NCBI RefSeq assembly: GCF_002088935.1
Contig: NZ_NCSS01000006.1
Coordinates: 2,016,407 to 2,080,406 of the forward strand
Source of the DNA: Henriciella litoralis
GTDB taxonomy: Bacteria > Pseudomonadota > Alphaproteobacteria > Caulobacterales > Hyphomonadaceae
DNA length: 64,000 nt
Direction: 5' to 3'
The notes below the pieces were generated by a model, which ran no database searches, was not told the origin of the DNA, and saw nothing but the letters and a program-made list of their open reading frames with translations. Positions 18,040 through 26,176 of this stretch are shown here, one piece after another (position 1 is the first letter of the stretch; every line of letters begins with the position of its first letter). Position numbers and translations under genes: made by a program.

Positions 18040-19731
18040 TTACCAGATATCGGCCGCTTCCATCGCCAGCGACAGCGCCGCGTCATCAGCGCCAACGCGC
18101 TTCAGGAGACGCAGGACCATCACCAGCTCAATGCCAGAGAGCTCATCCGGCGCACCGGCGGTCTCGTTGAGCAGCAGGAGCAGCGCTTCACCCGTCGCGC
18201 CATTGCGCTCGGCGGCATCCATCGCAGCAAGGCGGCTAAGGGTGCCAGAGGCATCGAGCTCGGTCTCGGCAAGCGCGATGCGCGCCTCAACCGGGACCGG
18301 CACGCCAAGACCGGACCATGTCGTAAACAGACGGATCGTCTCTTCCCGCTCAGCGGTCTCGAGGCCTTCTTCCAGAAGGATTCCGGCAATGTTGCTCAAG
18401 GCGCGCGAAGTGCGGCTGCGGGCGAGAATAGTCGAATAGCCTCTCAGAAGCGTCGTCTCGAACACGGTCTCTTCTGCAGTTTCGCTCTCGATCTCTGCTT
18501 CAATCCAGTGGTTCGCGAGGCCGTCATTGCCGAGCATCAAGGCCGCCCGCGCAAAGACGAGCGCGTTGGCCGCGGTGTCCTCATTGACGGGCATGGCTTT
18601 CAGCTCCGGCTCAAACAGCCGCGCCACGAGGCGGTACTGCGCCATGTTAGATGCAGACGAGCGGAGCGCTGCGGCGAGCGCCTGGGCCTGCTCTTCCTGC
18701 AGCGAAACCTCGTCGACCGGCTCAGCGCCTTCATCCAGCAAGGCCAGGTCTTCATCGCTGAGGGATCGAAGGTCCTGCAGGCCGGTGTCGCCGCCCAGAG
18801 GAATAACTTTCGGCTCCGGCTCACGCGCCAGAACGACGAGCGCCGTTTCAACGGGCGTCGAAGGTTCAAACCCGTCCTCGGAGATCAGGATGTCATAGAG
18901 GCCGCGATACTCGCCGGAATCAAACAGGCCCGCATCAGCCGCAATCCGCGCTGCACGCAGGCGAAACGCGATCGGATAGGTCTCGTCCCGCGCGACATTG
19001 GCCGCGATATCGGGACGCGCGCCTTTCAGGCTATCATCATCCATATCGAGCGCAGCGAGATCAGAGAGCGCCACATCCAGCCCGGTCCGGAAGCGAGACT
19101 TTGGCCGCTCATCCATATCGCCGATAAGCGCGATCGCCGTCTCGACAACCCAGGGGTCTGCGCCTTCGCGCTGACCGGCAAACTCGATGGCGAGTTCGGC
19201 GGCTGCCATATTGTCATCATTGAGCGCGCAGACGGTGCGCAGCTCTGACCAGAACTTCCCATCGGCCTGCGGGTCCATCTGGGCGCACACCACATCAAGC
19301 TCACCACGCGCGAGCCGGTTGTCCGCCACGACGATATCAGGGTCGATGCCGTCTGGCAGGTCATCGACCTGACGTCCGAGCGTCGAGACCGCGCCGCGAT
19401 CTCCCAACGCATAAAGCAGGCTGAGGCGTTCGGCCTGAAGCGCATCAGCGGCGTCGTCATCCGGCGCGGTCGATGGCGAGCGCAGCACAAGGCTGAGCAG
19501 ATTGCGCTCGGCCTGCGTCATCGCCTCAACATCGAGCGACTGCATCAGCGACAGAAGATACGCGCTGTCGGAGGACGCCCACATACGATCAGAGAGCTTC
19601 GTCTCGCCGCGATCGAGAAGATTGGTGTTCCACGCATCGACATCGCCAAGCCCGCTGGAGCTGATCTGGGCGGTCGCGGACAGCGCCATGGCGATACCGG
19701 CCCCGGCGACCAGCAGGGACTTAAAAGACAT
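18040..19731 (-). CDS. Secreted protein of unknown function (563 residues)
   Basis: A large exported protein with a clear signal peptide (MSFKSLLVAGAGIAMALSAT, cleaved near AQA/Q). The mature part is acidic, rich in Ala, Leu, Asp and Glu, and appears all-helical, with repeated pairs of amphipathic helices such as 'RLFEPELKAMPVNEDTAANA' and 'LANHWIEAEIESETAEETVF'. This suggests a TPR- or SEL1-like solenoid without a canonical consensus. I do not recognise the family. Its ATG at 19731 overlaps the end of a 44-residue membrane protein gene by 11 bases, so the two are translated together. The gene is divergent from aroK. Confidence 0.75.
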   Translation of the reverse strand: MSFKSLLVAGAGIAMALSATAQISSSGLGDVDAWNTNLLDRGETKLSDRMWASSDSAYLLSLMQSLDVEAMTQAERNLLSLVLRSPSTAPDDDAADALQAERLSLLYALGDRGAVSTLGRQVDDLPDGIDPDIVVADNRLARGELDVVCAQMDPQADGKFWSELRTVCALNDDNMAAAELAIEFAGQREGADPWVVETAIALIGDMDERPKSRFRTGLDVALSDLAALDMDDDSLKGARPDIAANVARDETYPIAFRLRAARIAADAGLFDSGEYRGLYDILISEDGFEPSTPVETALVVLAREPEPKVIPLGGDTGLQDLRSLSDEDLALLDEGAEPVDEVSLQEEQAQALAAALRSSASNMAQYRLVARLFEPELKAMPVNEDTAANALVFARAALMLGNDGLANHWIEAEIESETAEETVFETTLLRGYSTILARSRTSRALSNIAGILLEEGLETAEREETIRLFTTWSGLGVPVPVEARIALAETELDASGTLSRLAAMDAAERNGATGEALLLLLNETAGAPDELSGIELVMVLRLLKRVGADDAALSLAMEAADIW

Positions 19732-19855
19732 TTTCAATCTCCACGCGCACCTCGCCATCATCCGGCCGGGCACTGTCGACTTCGGTTCCCAGCCACCAGA
19801 TTGCCGCCACGACGCCCACAATCAGGACTGCGAACAAGATAAACCATTTGCGCAT
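19721..19855 (-). CDS. 44-residue single-helix membrane protein, coupled to the secreted protein
   Basis: A short gene. Its product MRKWFILFAVLIVGVVAAIW has one membrane helix with an inside-positive start, followed by a short acidic tail 'GTEVDSARPDDGEVRVEIEN' ending VF. It has a GGGGAAAGAG ribosome site 8-18 bases ahead. Its last codons (GTC TTT TAA) overlap the start of the 563-residue secreted protein (AATGTCTTTTAA), the classic layout of translational coupling. The tail would face the periplasm, where the partner is exported. Codon use is GC-rich and fits a real gene. The function is unknown. Confidence 0.7.
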   Translation of the reverse strand: MRKWFILFAVLIVGVVAAIWWLGTEVDSARPDDGEVRVEIENVF

Positions 19856-19948
19856 GAGAAGATCTCTTTCCCCGGTTTCACTTCACCGGAATCATTGCTC
19901 GTAAACTCCGAGACTGTATAGGACAGTCATAACAGACCCGAAAAGCCC

Positions 19949-20530
19949 ATGACCGCAAAGAGCAGATACATCATAGACGCTGGCAAAATTGAGGCGGCCA
20001 CATCCGGACGCACAATTGCGCTGGTTGGCCTGATGGGCGCTGGAAAGTCCACGGTCGGCCGCCGACTGGCCGATGCGCTGGGCCGGGAATTCTATGACAG
20101 CGACGGCGAGATCGAAAAAGCTGCCGGTCTGTCCATCGCAGATATTTTCACCATGCACGGCGAAGCCGAGTTCAGACGCGGCGAGCGCCGCGTGCTTGAG
20201 CGCCTGCTCGATCAGCGCCCGCACGTCCTGGCGACAGGTGGCGGGGCCTATCTCGATCCGGCGACGCGTGACCTGCTGCGCGAGAAAGCCATCACCATCT
20301 GGCTCAACGCCGATCTCGAAACGCTCTGGCGCCGTGTCTCGCGCCGCTCGCACCGACCCTTGCTCAAAACCGAAAATCCGAAGGGGGCGCTGAGCCGCCT
20401 ATTGGATGAACGCACCCCCATCTATGAAAAGGCCGATCTGGTCGTCCGCAGCCAGGACGGACCGCACAAGGCAACGGTGAACGCGATCCTGCAAGCCCTC
20501 GAAGAATGGTCCGGAGGCCAGCATGTCTGA
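19949..20530 (+). CDS. aroK: Shikimate kinase
   Basis: A 193-residue kinase that phosphorylates shikimate with ATP in the aromatic amino acid pathway. The P-loop GLMGAGKST lies at residues 27-35, and the shikimate-binding Asp and Arg fall in 'FYDSDGEIEKAAG' and 'FRRGERRVLERLL'. 'LATGGGAYLDP' and the lid 'RRSHRPLL' complete the set. The N-terminal extension of about 20 residues is common in alphaproteobacteria. Its 3' end overlaps aroB by 8 bases, so the two pathway genes are coupled. corC follows in the same direction. Confidence 0.96.
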   Translation: MTAKSRYIIDAGKIEAATSGRTIALVGLMGAGKSTVGRRLADALGREFYDSDGEIEKAAGLSIADIFTMHGEAEFRRGERRVLERLLDQRPHVLATGGGAYLDPATRDLLREKAITIWLNADLETLWRRVSRRSHRPLLKTENPKGALSRLLDERTPIYEKADLVVRSQDGPHKATVNAILQALEEWSGGQHV

Positions 20531-21653
20531 TACGATGACGGCCCCTCACTCGGTACGCGTCGACCTCGGCGACCGCAGCTACGACATTCTGATCGGGGCG
20601 GGCCTGCTATCGAAGGCGGGCGACTACCTGAAACCACTCGTGCGCCAGCCCCGCGTCTTCGTGCTGACGGATGGCTCAGTTGGCGGGCTCTATGCCGGCG
20701 CACTAGAAACCAGCCTTCGCGATGCCGGGCTGACCATGCGCCTGAAAGCCGTCTCCGATGGCGAACAGTCAAAATCCTGGCAGACCCTCGGTGAGGTTCT
20801 GGACTGGCTGCTGATGGAAGGGGCCGGGCGCGACGATGTTCTGGTCGCTCTGGGCGGCGGGATTGTTGGAGACCTTACAGGCCTTGCCGCCTCGCTGATG
20901 AAGCGCGGGATGACCTTCGTTCAGATCCCGACAACGCTGCTGGCGCAGGTCGACAGCTCTGTTGGTGGCAAGACTGCTGTGAACGCGCCCCAAGGCAAGA
21001 ATCTGATCGGTGCCTTCTACCAGCCAGACCTCGTTCTGGCCGATACGACCGTGCTCTCCACCCTGCCAGAGCGCGAGCGCCGCGCCGGATACGCGGAAAT
21101 CGTCAAATACGCCCTGATCGATGACCCGGACTTTTTTGACTGGCTTGAAGTGAATGGCGAGCGCGTCCTTGCGCTGGAAGAAGACGCCATTGCCCACGCG
21201 GTCGCGGTATCCTGCAGCGCCAAGGCCCGCATCGTCTCTGAGGATGAGCGCGAATCCGGGGTGCGCGCGCTCCTCAATCTCGGCCATACATTCGGACATG
21301 CGTTGGAAGCGGCCAACGGGTTCAAATCCTCGCTTCTGCATGGCGAAGCTGTCGGCACGGGCATGGCGCTCGCGCTGCGCTACTCAGTCCGCAAGGGTCT
21401 GATGAACGGTCAGGACGCAGAACGCGCGTCGGCCTTGCTTGAAAAATCTGGCCTGGTCACACATTTGAACCGGCTCCCAGGGGGTCCTTATCCGGCAGAT
21501 GCGCTCGCTGAAGCGATGAAGCAGGACAAGAAAGGACGCGCAGGTCGCGTCCCCCTCATTCTGGCGCGTGGGCTGGGCCGCGCCTTTATCCAGCCGGATG
21601 CGGATCTTTCCGATGTCCGGACCTTTCTTGAAGAAGAAATTCAGCAGGGCTGA
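20523..21653 (+). CDS. aroB: 3-Dehydroquinate synthase
   Basis: A 376-residue NAD- and zinc-dependent enzyme that cyclises DAHP to 3-dehydroquinate, an early step of the shikimate pathway. 'VLVALGGGIVGDLTGLAASL' holds the nucleotide-binding glycines, 'PTTLLAQVDSSVGGKTAVN' the substrate and phosphate site, and 'LLNLGHTFGHALE' two zinc-binding His. The length is normal. It overlaps aroK by 8 bases and is three bases from the corC-type gene, so the three probably form one transcript. AroK and AroB are not consecutive enzymes in the pathway, but their pairing is usual in proteobacteria. Confidence 0.97.
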   Translation: MSDTMTAPHSVRVDLGDRSYDILIGAGLLSKAGDYLKPLVRQPRVFVLTDGSVGGLYAGALETSLRDAGLTMRLKAVSDGEQSKSWQTLGEVLDWLLMEGAGRDDVLVALGGGIVGDLTGLAASLMKRGMTFVQIPTTLLAQVDSSVGGKTAVNAPQGKNLIGAFYQPDLVLADTTVLSTLPERERRAGYAEIVKYALIDDPDFFDWLEVNGERVLALEEDAIAHAVAVSCSAKARIVSEDERESGVRALLNLGHTFGHALEAANGFKSSLLHGEAVGTGMALALRYSVRKGLMNGQDAERASALLEKSGLVTHLNRLPGGPYPADALAEAMKQDKKGRAGRVPLILARGLGRAFIQPDADLSDVRTFLEEEIQQG

Positions 21654-21656
21654 TCC

Positions 21657-22928
21657 ATGATTATCGGTACATTCATTGCCATCCTGTGTTTGCTCGGGAT
21701 GTCGGCGTTCTTCTCAGGCTCTGAGACGGCTCTGACGGCTGCATCGCGCACGCGGATGCACCAGCTCGAACGCGAGGGTAACAAGCGCGCTGCGGCCGTG
21801 AACACCCTGATATCGGACCGCGAAAAGCTGATCGGCGCCATCCTGCTGGGCAACAATCTGGTCAATATTCTGGCCTCGGCGCTCGCGACCACCCTCTTCG
21901 CTGCGCTGATGCCCGGCGCCGCCGGCGTTGCGGTTGCAACCGCTGTGATGACGGTTCTGGTGCTGGTCTTTGCTGAGGTTCTGCCAAAAACCTATGCCAT
22001 TACCCGGGCCGATCGGATGGCCATGTCCGTCAGCAAGCCGATCTCCGTCCTGGTGAAAGCAGCCGCGTGGATCGTCCTCATCATCCAGGCCATCGTGAAC
22101 GCCACGCTTCGCCTGATTGGCGCAGCCGCCCCCGATGCTGATTTTACCGCCGAAGAAGAAATTCGCGGCGCCATCGACTTCCACCATTCCGAAGGCGGCG
22201 TGGACGAGGCTGACCGTCACCGTCTGGTCGGCGCGCTCGACCTCAAGGACATGACTGTCGAAGAGGTGATGATCCACCGCAAGAACATCACCATGCTGGA
22301 TTGCACCCAGCCGTCCGGCGACATCATCAAGCAAGCCCTGAACAGCCCGCACACCCGCATTCCGCTCTATAATGCTGAAGACGATGAGATTACCGGCATC
22401 CTGCACGTCAAGGATCTGCTGCGCGCCGTCGTCCAGCACAAAGGCGACATTGACGGCATCGACATGACCGAGCTGCTGCGTGAGCCGTGGTTCGTGCCGG
22501 AAACGACCCCGCTTCAGGACCAGCTCGACCTCTTTCTGAAAGAGCGCAACCACTTCGCCCTCGTTGTCGACGAGTATGGCGAGCTGCAAGGCCTTCTGAC
22601 ACTGGAAGACATCCTTGAAGAGATCGTTGGCGACATTCGCGATGAGCATGACGTGCCGGTTCAAGGCGTGCGCCCGCAGTCAGATGGCTCTGTTATCACC
22701 GAAGGCTGGGTGACCATTCGAGACCTCAACCGCGCGACCGGCTGGCAACTGCCCGATGAGGAAGCCGTCACAATCGCAGGCCTCGTCATTCACGAGGCTC
22801 AGACGATCCCTGAACCCGGCCAGCGCTTCTCGTTTCACGGGCACCGCTTCGACGTGATCCGCAAGACCCGCAATCAGATTACGGGCCTGCGCGTCGCCCC
22901 GATACAGGAAGAGCCAGAGGTCGAGTAG
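21657..22928 (+). CDS. CNNM/CorC-type membrane protein with DUF21 and CBS domains
   Basis: A 423-residue protein of the hemolysin/CorC group, linked to magnesium or cobalt efflux. DUF21 (about 1-185) has four hydrophobic helices and the motif 'FFSGSETALTAASRTRMHQL'. Two CBS domains follow ('MIHRKNITMLDCTQPSGDII' and 'HFALVVDEYGELQGLLTLED'), with 'HTRIPLYNAEDDEITGILHV' between them. The end, from about 345, is the small CorC_HlyC domain ('DGSVITEGWVTIRDLNRATG'). It is the third gene of the aroK-aroB unit. A hairpin 65 bases after its stop may end the transcript. Confidence 0.92.
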   Translation: MIIGTFIAILCLLGMSAFFSGSETALTAASRTRMHQLEREGNKRAAAVNTLISDREKLIGAILLGNNLVNILASALATTLFAALMPGAAGVAVATAVMTVLVLVFAEVLPKTYAITRADRMAMSVSKPISVLVKAAAWIVLIIQAIVNATLRLIGAAAPDADFTAEEEIRGAIDFHHSEGGVDEADRHRLVGALDLKDMTVEEVMIHRKNITMLDCTQPSGDIIKQALNSPHTRIPLYNAEDDEITGILHVKDLLRAVVQHKGDIDGIDMTELLREPWFVPETTPLQDQLDLFLKERNHFALVVDEYGELQGLLTLEDILEEIVGDIRDEHDVPVQGVRPQSDGSVITEGWVTIRDLNRATGWQLPDEEAVTIAGLVIHEAQTIPEPGQRFSFHGHRFDVIRKTRNQITGLRVAPIQEEPEVE

Positions 22929-22992
22929 ACCCCAACAAACCGCAAACGGCCCCAAGGGCGCTATTTTGCAACAGAGTTGCCCGCCTGGTCTG

Positions 22993-23011
22993 CCCCTTCA
23001 GACTGAAGGGG
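22993..23011. terminator. Hairpin CCCCTTCA-GAC-TGAAGGGG between convergent genes
   Basis: A perfect 8-bp stem with a 3-base loop lies between corC (plus) and bdhA (minus), 36 bases from the latter's stop. There is no T-run, so it is a weak or factor-assisted terminator at best. Confidence 0.4.
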
Positions 23012-23046
23012 GCGCACAGGAAGACCAAGCGAGCTGCTCCCAATCC

Positions 23047-23832
23047 TTACTGCGCGACCCAGCCACCATCCATCTGCATCATGGCACCATTGATCTGGTC
23101 GCCGCCGGGGCTCGTCAGAAAGACAGCCATCGCGGCGACCTGCTCAACCGTCACAAATTCCTTGGTCGGCTGCGCGGCGAGGATCACATCCTTGACGACC
23201 TCATCCTCGCTCATGCCGCGCGCTTTGGCCGTGTCACCGATCTGCGCATCGACCAGCGGGGTGTGCACATAGCCCGGGCAGATCGCATTGCAGCGAACGC
23301 CATGCTGCGCGCCCTCAAGAGCAACGGTTTTCGTCATGCCCGCAATGCCATGCTTGGCCGCCACATAGGCAACCTTGTAGGGCGAGGCGACCAGCGCATG
23401 CGCACTTGCGGTGTTGATGATCCGGCCCCAGCCTTTTTCCTTCATGCCTGAAATCGCCATGCGGGTCGTGTGAAATGCAGAACTAAGGTTGAGCGCGATG
23501 ATCAAATCCCATTTCGAAACGGGGAAGTCCTCGATCGGCGAAACGTGCTGAACGCCGGCATTGTTGACCAGAATATCGGCCCCGCCAAAATCGCGGGCGA
23601 CATAGCCCATAAGGCCTTCAATCGCTTCAGGGTCGGTCAGATTCGCATCCGAGAAACCGATCTTGCCTTCATACTTGTCCCTGAATTCAGCCAGAAGCGC
23701 CTCGTCTTCGCCGGGCTTGACCAGCCCGTTCAAAACGACGTTTGCGCCTTCGGCGGCAAACGCTTCTGCGATCGCTTTTCCGATACCGCTGGTTGAGCCT
23801 GTGACGAGGGCGGTTTTTCCACTGTGCAGCAT
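23047..23832 (-). CDS. bdhA: 3-Hydroxybutyrate dehydrogenase (SDR family)
   Basis: A 261-residue short-chain dehydrogenase that oxidises D-3-hydroxybutyrate to acetoacetate with NAD, usually in polyhydroxybutyrate use. It shows the glycine motif GSTSGIGKA at about 12-20, 'LVNNAGVQHVSPIEDFP', the catalytic Ser in 'INTASAHALVASPYKVAYVA', and YVAAK (Tyr-x3-Lys). 'NAGVQHV' and 'NAICPGYVHTPLV' are typical of the BdhA subgroup. The C-terminus 'MMQMDGGWVAQ' is also subgroup-like. The length is normal. It stands alone, divergent from a DUF350 gene 77 bases away. It fits with the CoA-level dehydrogenase at 4945. Confidence 0.92.
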   Translation of the reverse strand: MLHSGKTALVTGSTSGIGKAIAEAFAAEGANVVLNGLVKPGEDEALLAEFRDKYEGKIGFSDANLTDPEAIEGLMGYVARDFGGADILVNNAGVQHVSPIEDFPVSKWDLIIALNLSSAFHTTRMAISGMKEKGWGRIINTASAHALVASPYKVAYVAAKHGIAGMTKTVALEGAQHGVRCNAICPGYVHTPLVDAQIGDTAKARGMSEDEVVKDVILAAQPTKEFVTVEQVAAMAVFLTSPGGDQINGAMMQMDGGWVAQ

Positions 23833-23909
23833 GTGTGATCCATTGTTCTTGAGTGAGCCTGTCGCCTTGTTTAGGACAAGGCTTCACAAGACAACAGGTC
23901 GAGGGGCAA

Positions 23910-24341
23910 ATGGGTTCAGTGTTTCAGTCGTTTCAGGAGGGATTTCCCACCTTTCTGATGTATACAGGCACGGCAGGCCTGATGCTGATCCTGGCTGTGG
24001 TCGTCTACATTTTGCTGACGCCATGGAAGGAGCTTGCGCTCGTCAAGGGCGGCAACGGAACTGCCGGCCTCGCGCTCTCGGGCGCCATTGTCGGTCTCGC
24101 CATTCCGCTCGCGTCTTGCCTTGCTTCCAGTGTGTCGCTTCTGGATCTTGTTCTCTGGGGCGTCGTTTCGCTAATCTTGCAATTGCTGGCCTACAGGCTG
24201 ACCGATCTGCTCCTCAAGGATCTGCCCGAGCGCATCAAGAATGATGAAGCCGGCGCCGCGATTGTTTTGATCGGCACCAAGCTCGCAAGCGCCATGCTAC
24301 TGGCCGCCGGTCTCTGGGACCCGGTCCTGCAACGGCTTTAG
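23910..24341 (+). CDS. DUF350 family membrane protein
   Basis: A 143-residue membrane protein with four hydrophobic helices (about 15-35, 45-68, 73-93 and 118-138) and the DUF350 features 'GNGTAGLALSGAIVGLAIPL' and 'DLPERIKNDEAGAAIVLIGT'. DUF350 proteins are uncharacterised and often lie next to potassium-channel-like or spermidine-synthase-like genes elsewhere; here the neighbour is a protease. The ATG at 23910 is preceded by GAGGGG. An upstream in-frame start at 23853 would lie close to the divergent bdhA and lacks conservation. The protease gene begins 18 bases after the stop. Confidence 0.85.
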   Translation: MGSVFQSFQEGFPTFLMYTGTAGLMLILAVVVYILLTPWKELALVKGGNGTAGLALSGAIVGLAIPLASCLASSVSLLDLVLWGVVSLILQLLAYRLTDLLLKDLPERIKNDEAGAAIVLIGTKLASAMLLAAGLWDPVLQRL

Positions 24342-24359
24342 GGACAGGGACACACGGAT

Positions 24360-25190
24360 TTGCGCTGGATACCCGACTGGATCATCTATCTGCTCGCCTT
24401 GATGGCGATCGTGATTGGTGTGTTCTCCATGTCGCCAAACCAGGATGCGCCGCCAGCAACACCCGATTCCGTTGTCCGTGAAGGCGCATCCCTTCCGCCC
24501 CCGACGGCCTTTGACGAAACGGTGCTGGTGCGGGTCGACACCCCCAAGGATGGGATCGGGACAGCGTTCTCGATCAATAATGAAGGCTACTGGCTGACCG
24601 CCCGCCATGTCGTCGATGGCTGCGCCGAAATATATTTGCTCGTTGCGCCAAATCGCTATCTCCCGGTCGAGAGCGTCACAATCAACGAGTCCAATGATCT
24701 TGCCCTCTTGCGCGCCGGCCCCACCAACGCCCCGGTCGCGCTCGACACCTCCAGCGATCTTCGTGTGGGCAGCTATGGCTACCATGTCGGTTATCCGCAG
24801 GGGCGTCCTGGCGAGGCGATCAGCCGTCTCATTTCCCGCTCTCGTCTTGTGTCCAGCGGACGCCGCGTCGGGGAAGAACCGGTTCTGGCCTGGGCCGAAA
24901 CCGGCCGGACAAAAGACCTGGAAGGCACGCTTGGCGGTCTCAGCGGCGGGCCTGTCTATGATTCCGATGGGCGCGTGCGCGGCGTGATCGTCGCCGAGAG
25001 CCCGCGCCGTGGCCGTATCTACAGCGCCTCTCCCGAAGCGATTGCAGACTTTCTTGCCGAGGAAAGCATCGTCCCGATTGGCGAGCGCCCAGTGCCGTTT
25101 TCCCCTGACTCCTATGGCGGATCAGCTGATCGTGCCCGAAGCAATCTGCAGGTGGTCAAGGTCGCCTGCCGGGTCGACGAAGAGGAATAG
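24360..25190 (+). CDS. Membrane-anchored trypsin-like serine protease
   Basis: A 276-residue protein with an N-terminal helix (about 8-25, no cleavage site evident) and a chymotrypsin-fold protease domain. The catalytic triad is readable as His in 'WLTARHVVDGC', Asp in 'SNDLALLRAG' and Ser in 'LGGLSGGPVYDSDG'. It lacks a PDZ domain, so it is not a full DegP. Export by the N-terminal helix would put the protease in the periplasm. The start is TTG at 24360, with AGGGACAGGG upstream; no ATG is near. It sits between DUF350 and pyrF, two bases from the latter, probably in one transcript. The substrate is unknown. Confidence 0.82.
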   Translation: MRWIPDWIIYLLALMAIVIGVFSMSPNQDAPPATPDSVVREGASLPPPTAFDETVLVRVDTPKDGIGTAFSINNEGYWLTARHVVDGCAEIYLLVAPNRYLPVESVTINESNDLALLRAGPTNAPVALDTSSDLRVGSYGYHVGYPQGRPGEAISRLISRSRLVSSGRRVGEEPVLAWAETGRTKDLEGTLGGLSGGPVYDSDGRVRGVIVAESPRRGRIYSASPEAIADFLAEESIVPIGERPVPFSPDSYGGSADRARSNLQVVKVACRVDEEE

Positions 25191-25192
25191 CC

Positions 25193-26089
25193 ATGTTTGC
25201 AGACCGGCTGATCGCGGCAACAGACATTTTTGGACCGCTCTGCGTGGGGATTGACCCGCATGCCGGGCGTATCCCGGCGATCTTCGGCGGCGACACGCCC
25301 GAAGGTGTCGAGAAGTGGGGCCTCGCCCTTGTTGAGGCGCTCGCAGGACAGGTTGGGGTCATCAAACCGCAAGTCGCCTTTTTCGAACGCCATGGCTGGC
25401 AAGGCATGCGCGCGCTTCACAATGTAGCGGCGGCGGCCCGCGAGGCCGGCCTCCTCATCCTGATGGACGCCAAGCGCGGCGATATCGGCTCAACCGCACA
25501 AGGTTATGCCGAGGCCTGGCTTGGCGAGAGCGCCCCGTTCGCTGCGGATGCCCTCACCGTAAACCCCTATATGGGCGTGGATACGCTGGAGCCGCATGTG
25601 CGCCTTGCCGAGCAAAACGGGAAAGGCGTGATTGTGCTGGCCCGTACCTCCAATCCCGGATCAGCCGACTTTCAGGCACGCTCTCTTGAAGGTGCCCCGC
25701 TCTATGAACGTGTCGTAGAAGCGCTCGCGCCGATGATCGAAAGGCTAAAAGGCGCGTGCGGCTTTTCAGGCCTGATGCTGGTCGCAGGTGCCACCGGGCC
25801 GGAGGAAGCCCGCCGCCTTCGCACGCTGGCCCCCGATTCCCTGTTTCTTGTGCCCGGCTATGGCGCGCAGGGGGCAGGCGCTGAAGAGGCCGTTGCCGGG
25901 TTCGCCCGCAAGGACAATTGCCTCACAGGCGGGGTCGTCAGCGCGTCACGGTCTGTGATCTTCCCGGAAGGGTCTGGCGACGCAGAAACCGTTGATGCCT
26001 GGCAGCAAATAATTGTTCGCGCGGTCAAGCTGGCGCGCGAAGACCTCATTTCCGCGACCGGCTGCACTCACAAACTCCGGGTAACGTAG
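25193..26089 (+). CDS. pyrF: Orotidine 5'-phosphate decarboxylase, type 2
   Basis: A 298-residue enzyme that converts OMP to UMP, the last step of pyrimidine synthesis. The catalytic signature 'LMDAKRGDIGSTAQGYAE' with its Lys/Asp network is near residue 90, and 'CVGIDPH' opens the barrel. The length and the absence of the short-form spacing place it in the longer type 2 group. 'GATGPEEARRLR' and 'LVPGYGAQG' mark the phosphate-binding end. AGAGG lies 8 bases before the ATG. It is the last gene of the DUF350-protease-pyrF run, a mixed operon with no obvious shared theme. Confidence 0.93.
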   Translation: MFADRLIAATDIFGPLCVGIDPHAGRIPAIFGGDTPEGVEKWGLALVEALAGQVGVIKPQVAFFERHGWQGMRALHNVAAAAREAGLLILMDAKRGDIGSTAQGYAEAWLGESAPFAADALTVNPYMGVDTLEPHVRLAEQNGKGVIVLARTSNPGSADFQARSLEGAPLYERVVEALAPMIERLKGACGFSGLMLVAGATGPEEARRLRTLAPDSLFLVPGYGAQGAGAEEAVAGFARKDNCLTGGVVSASRSVIFPEGSGDAETVDAWQQIIVRAVKLAREDLISATGCTHKLRVT

Positions 26090-26176
26090 CGTCTGCCTCG
26101 ACATCAGATTTAAACCGCGTAGCATATCTTTGTTCAGGTCTGACGAGAGCGGACCGAGCAAGGGAGGATACCGGGA

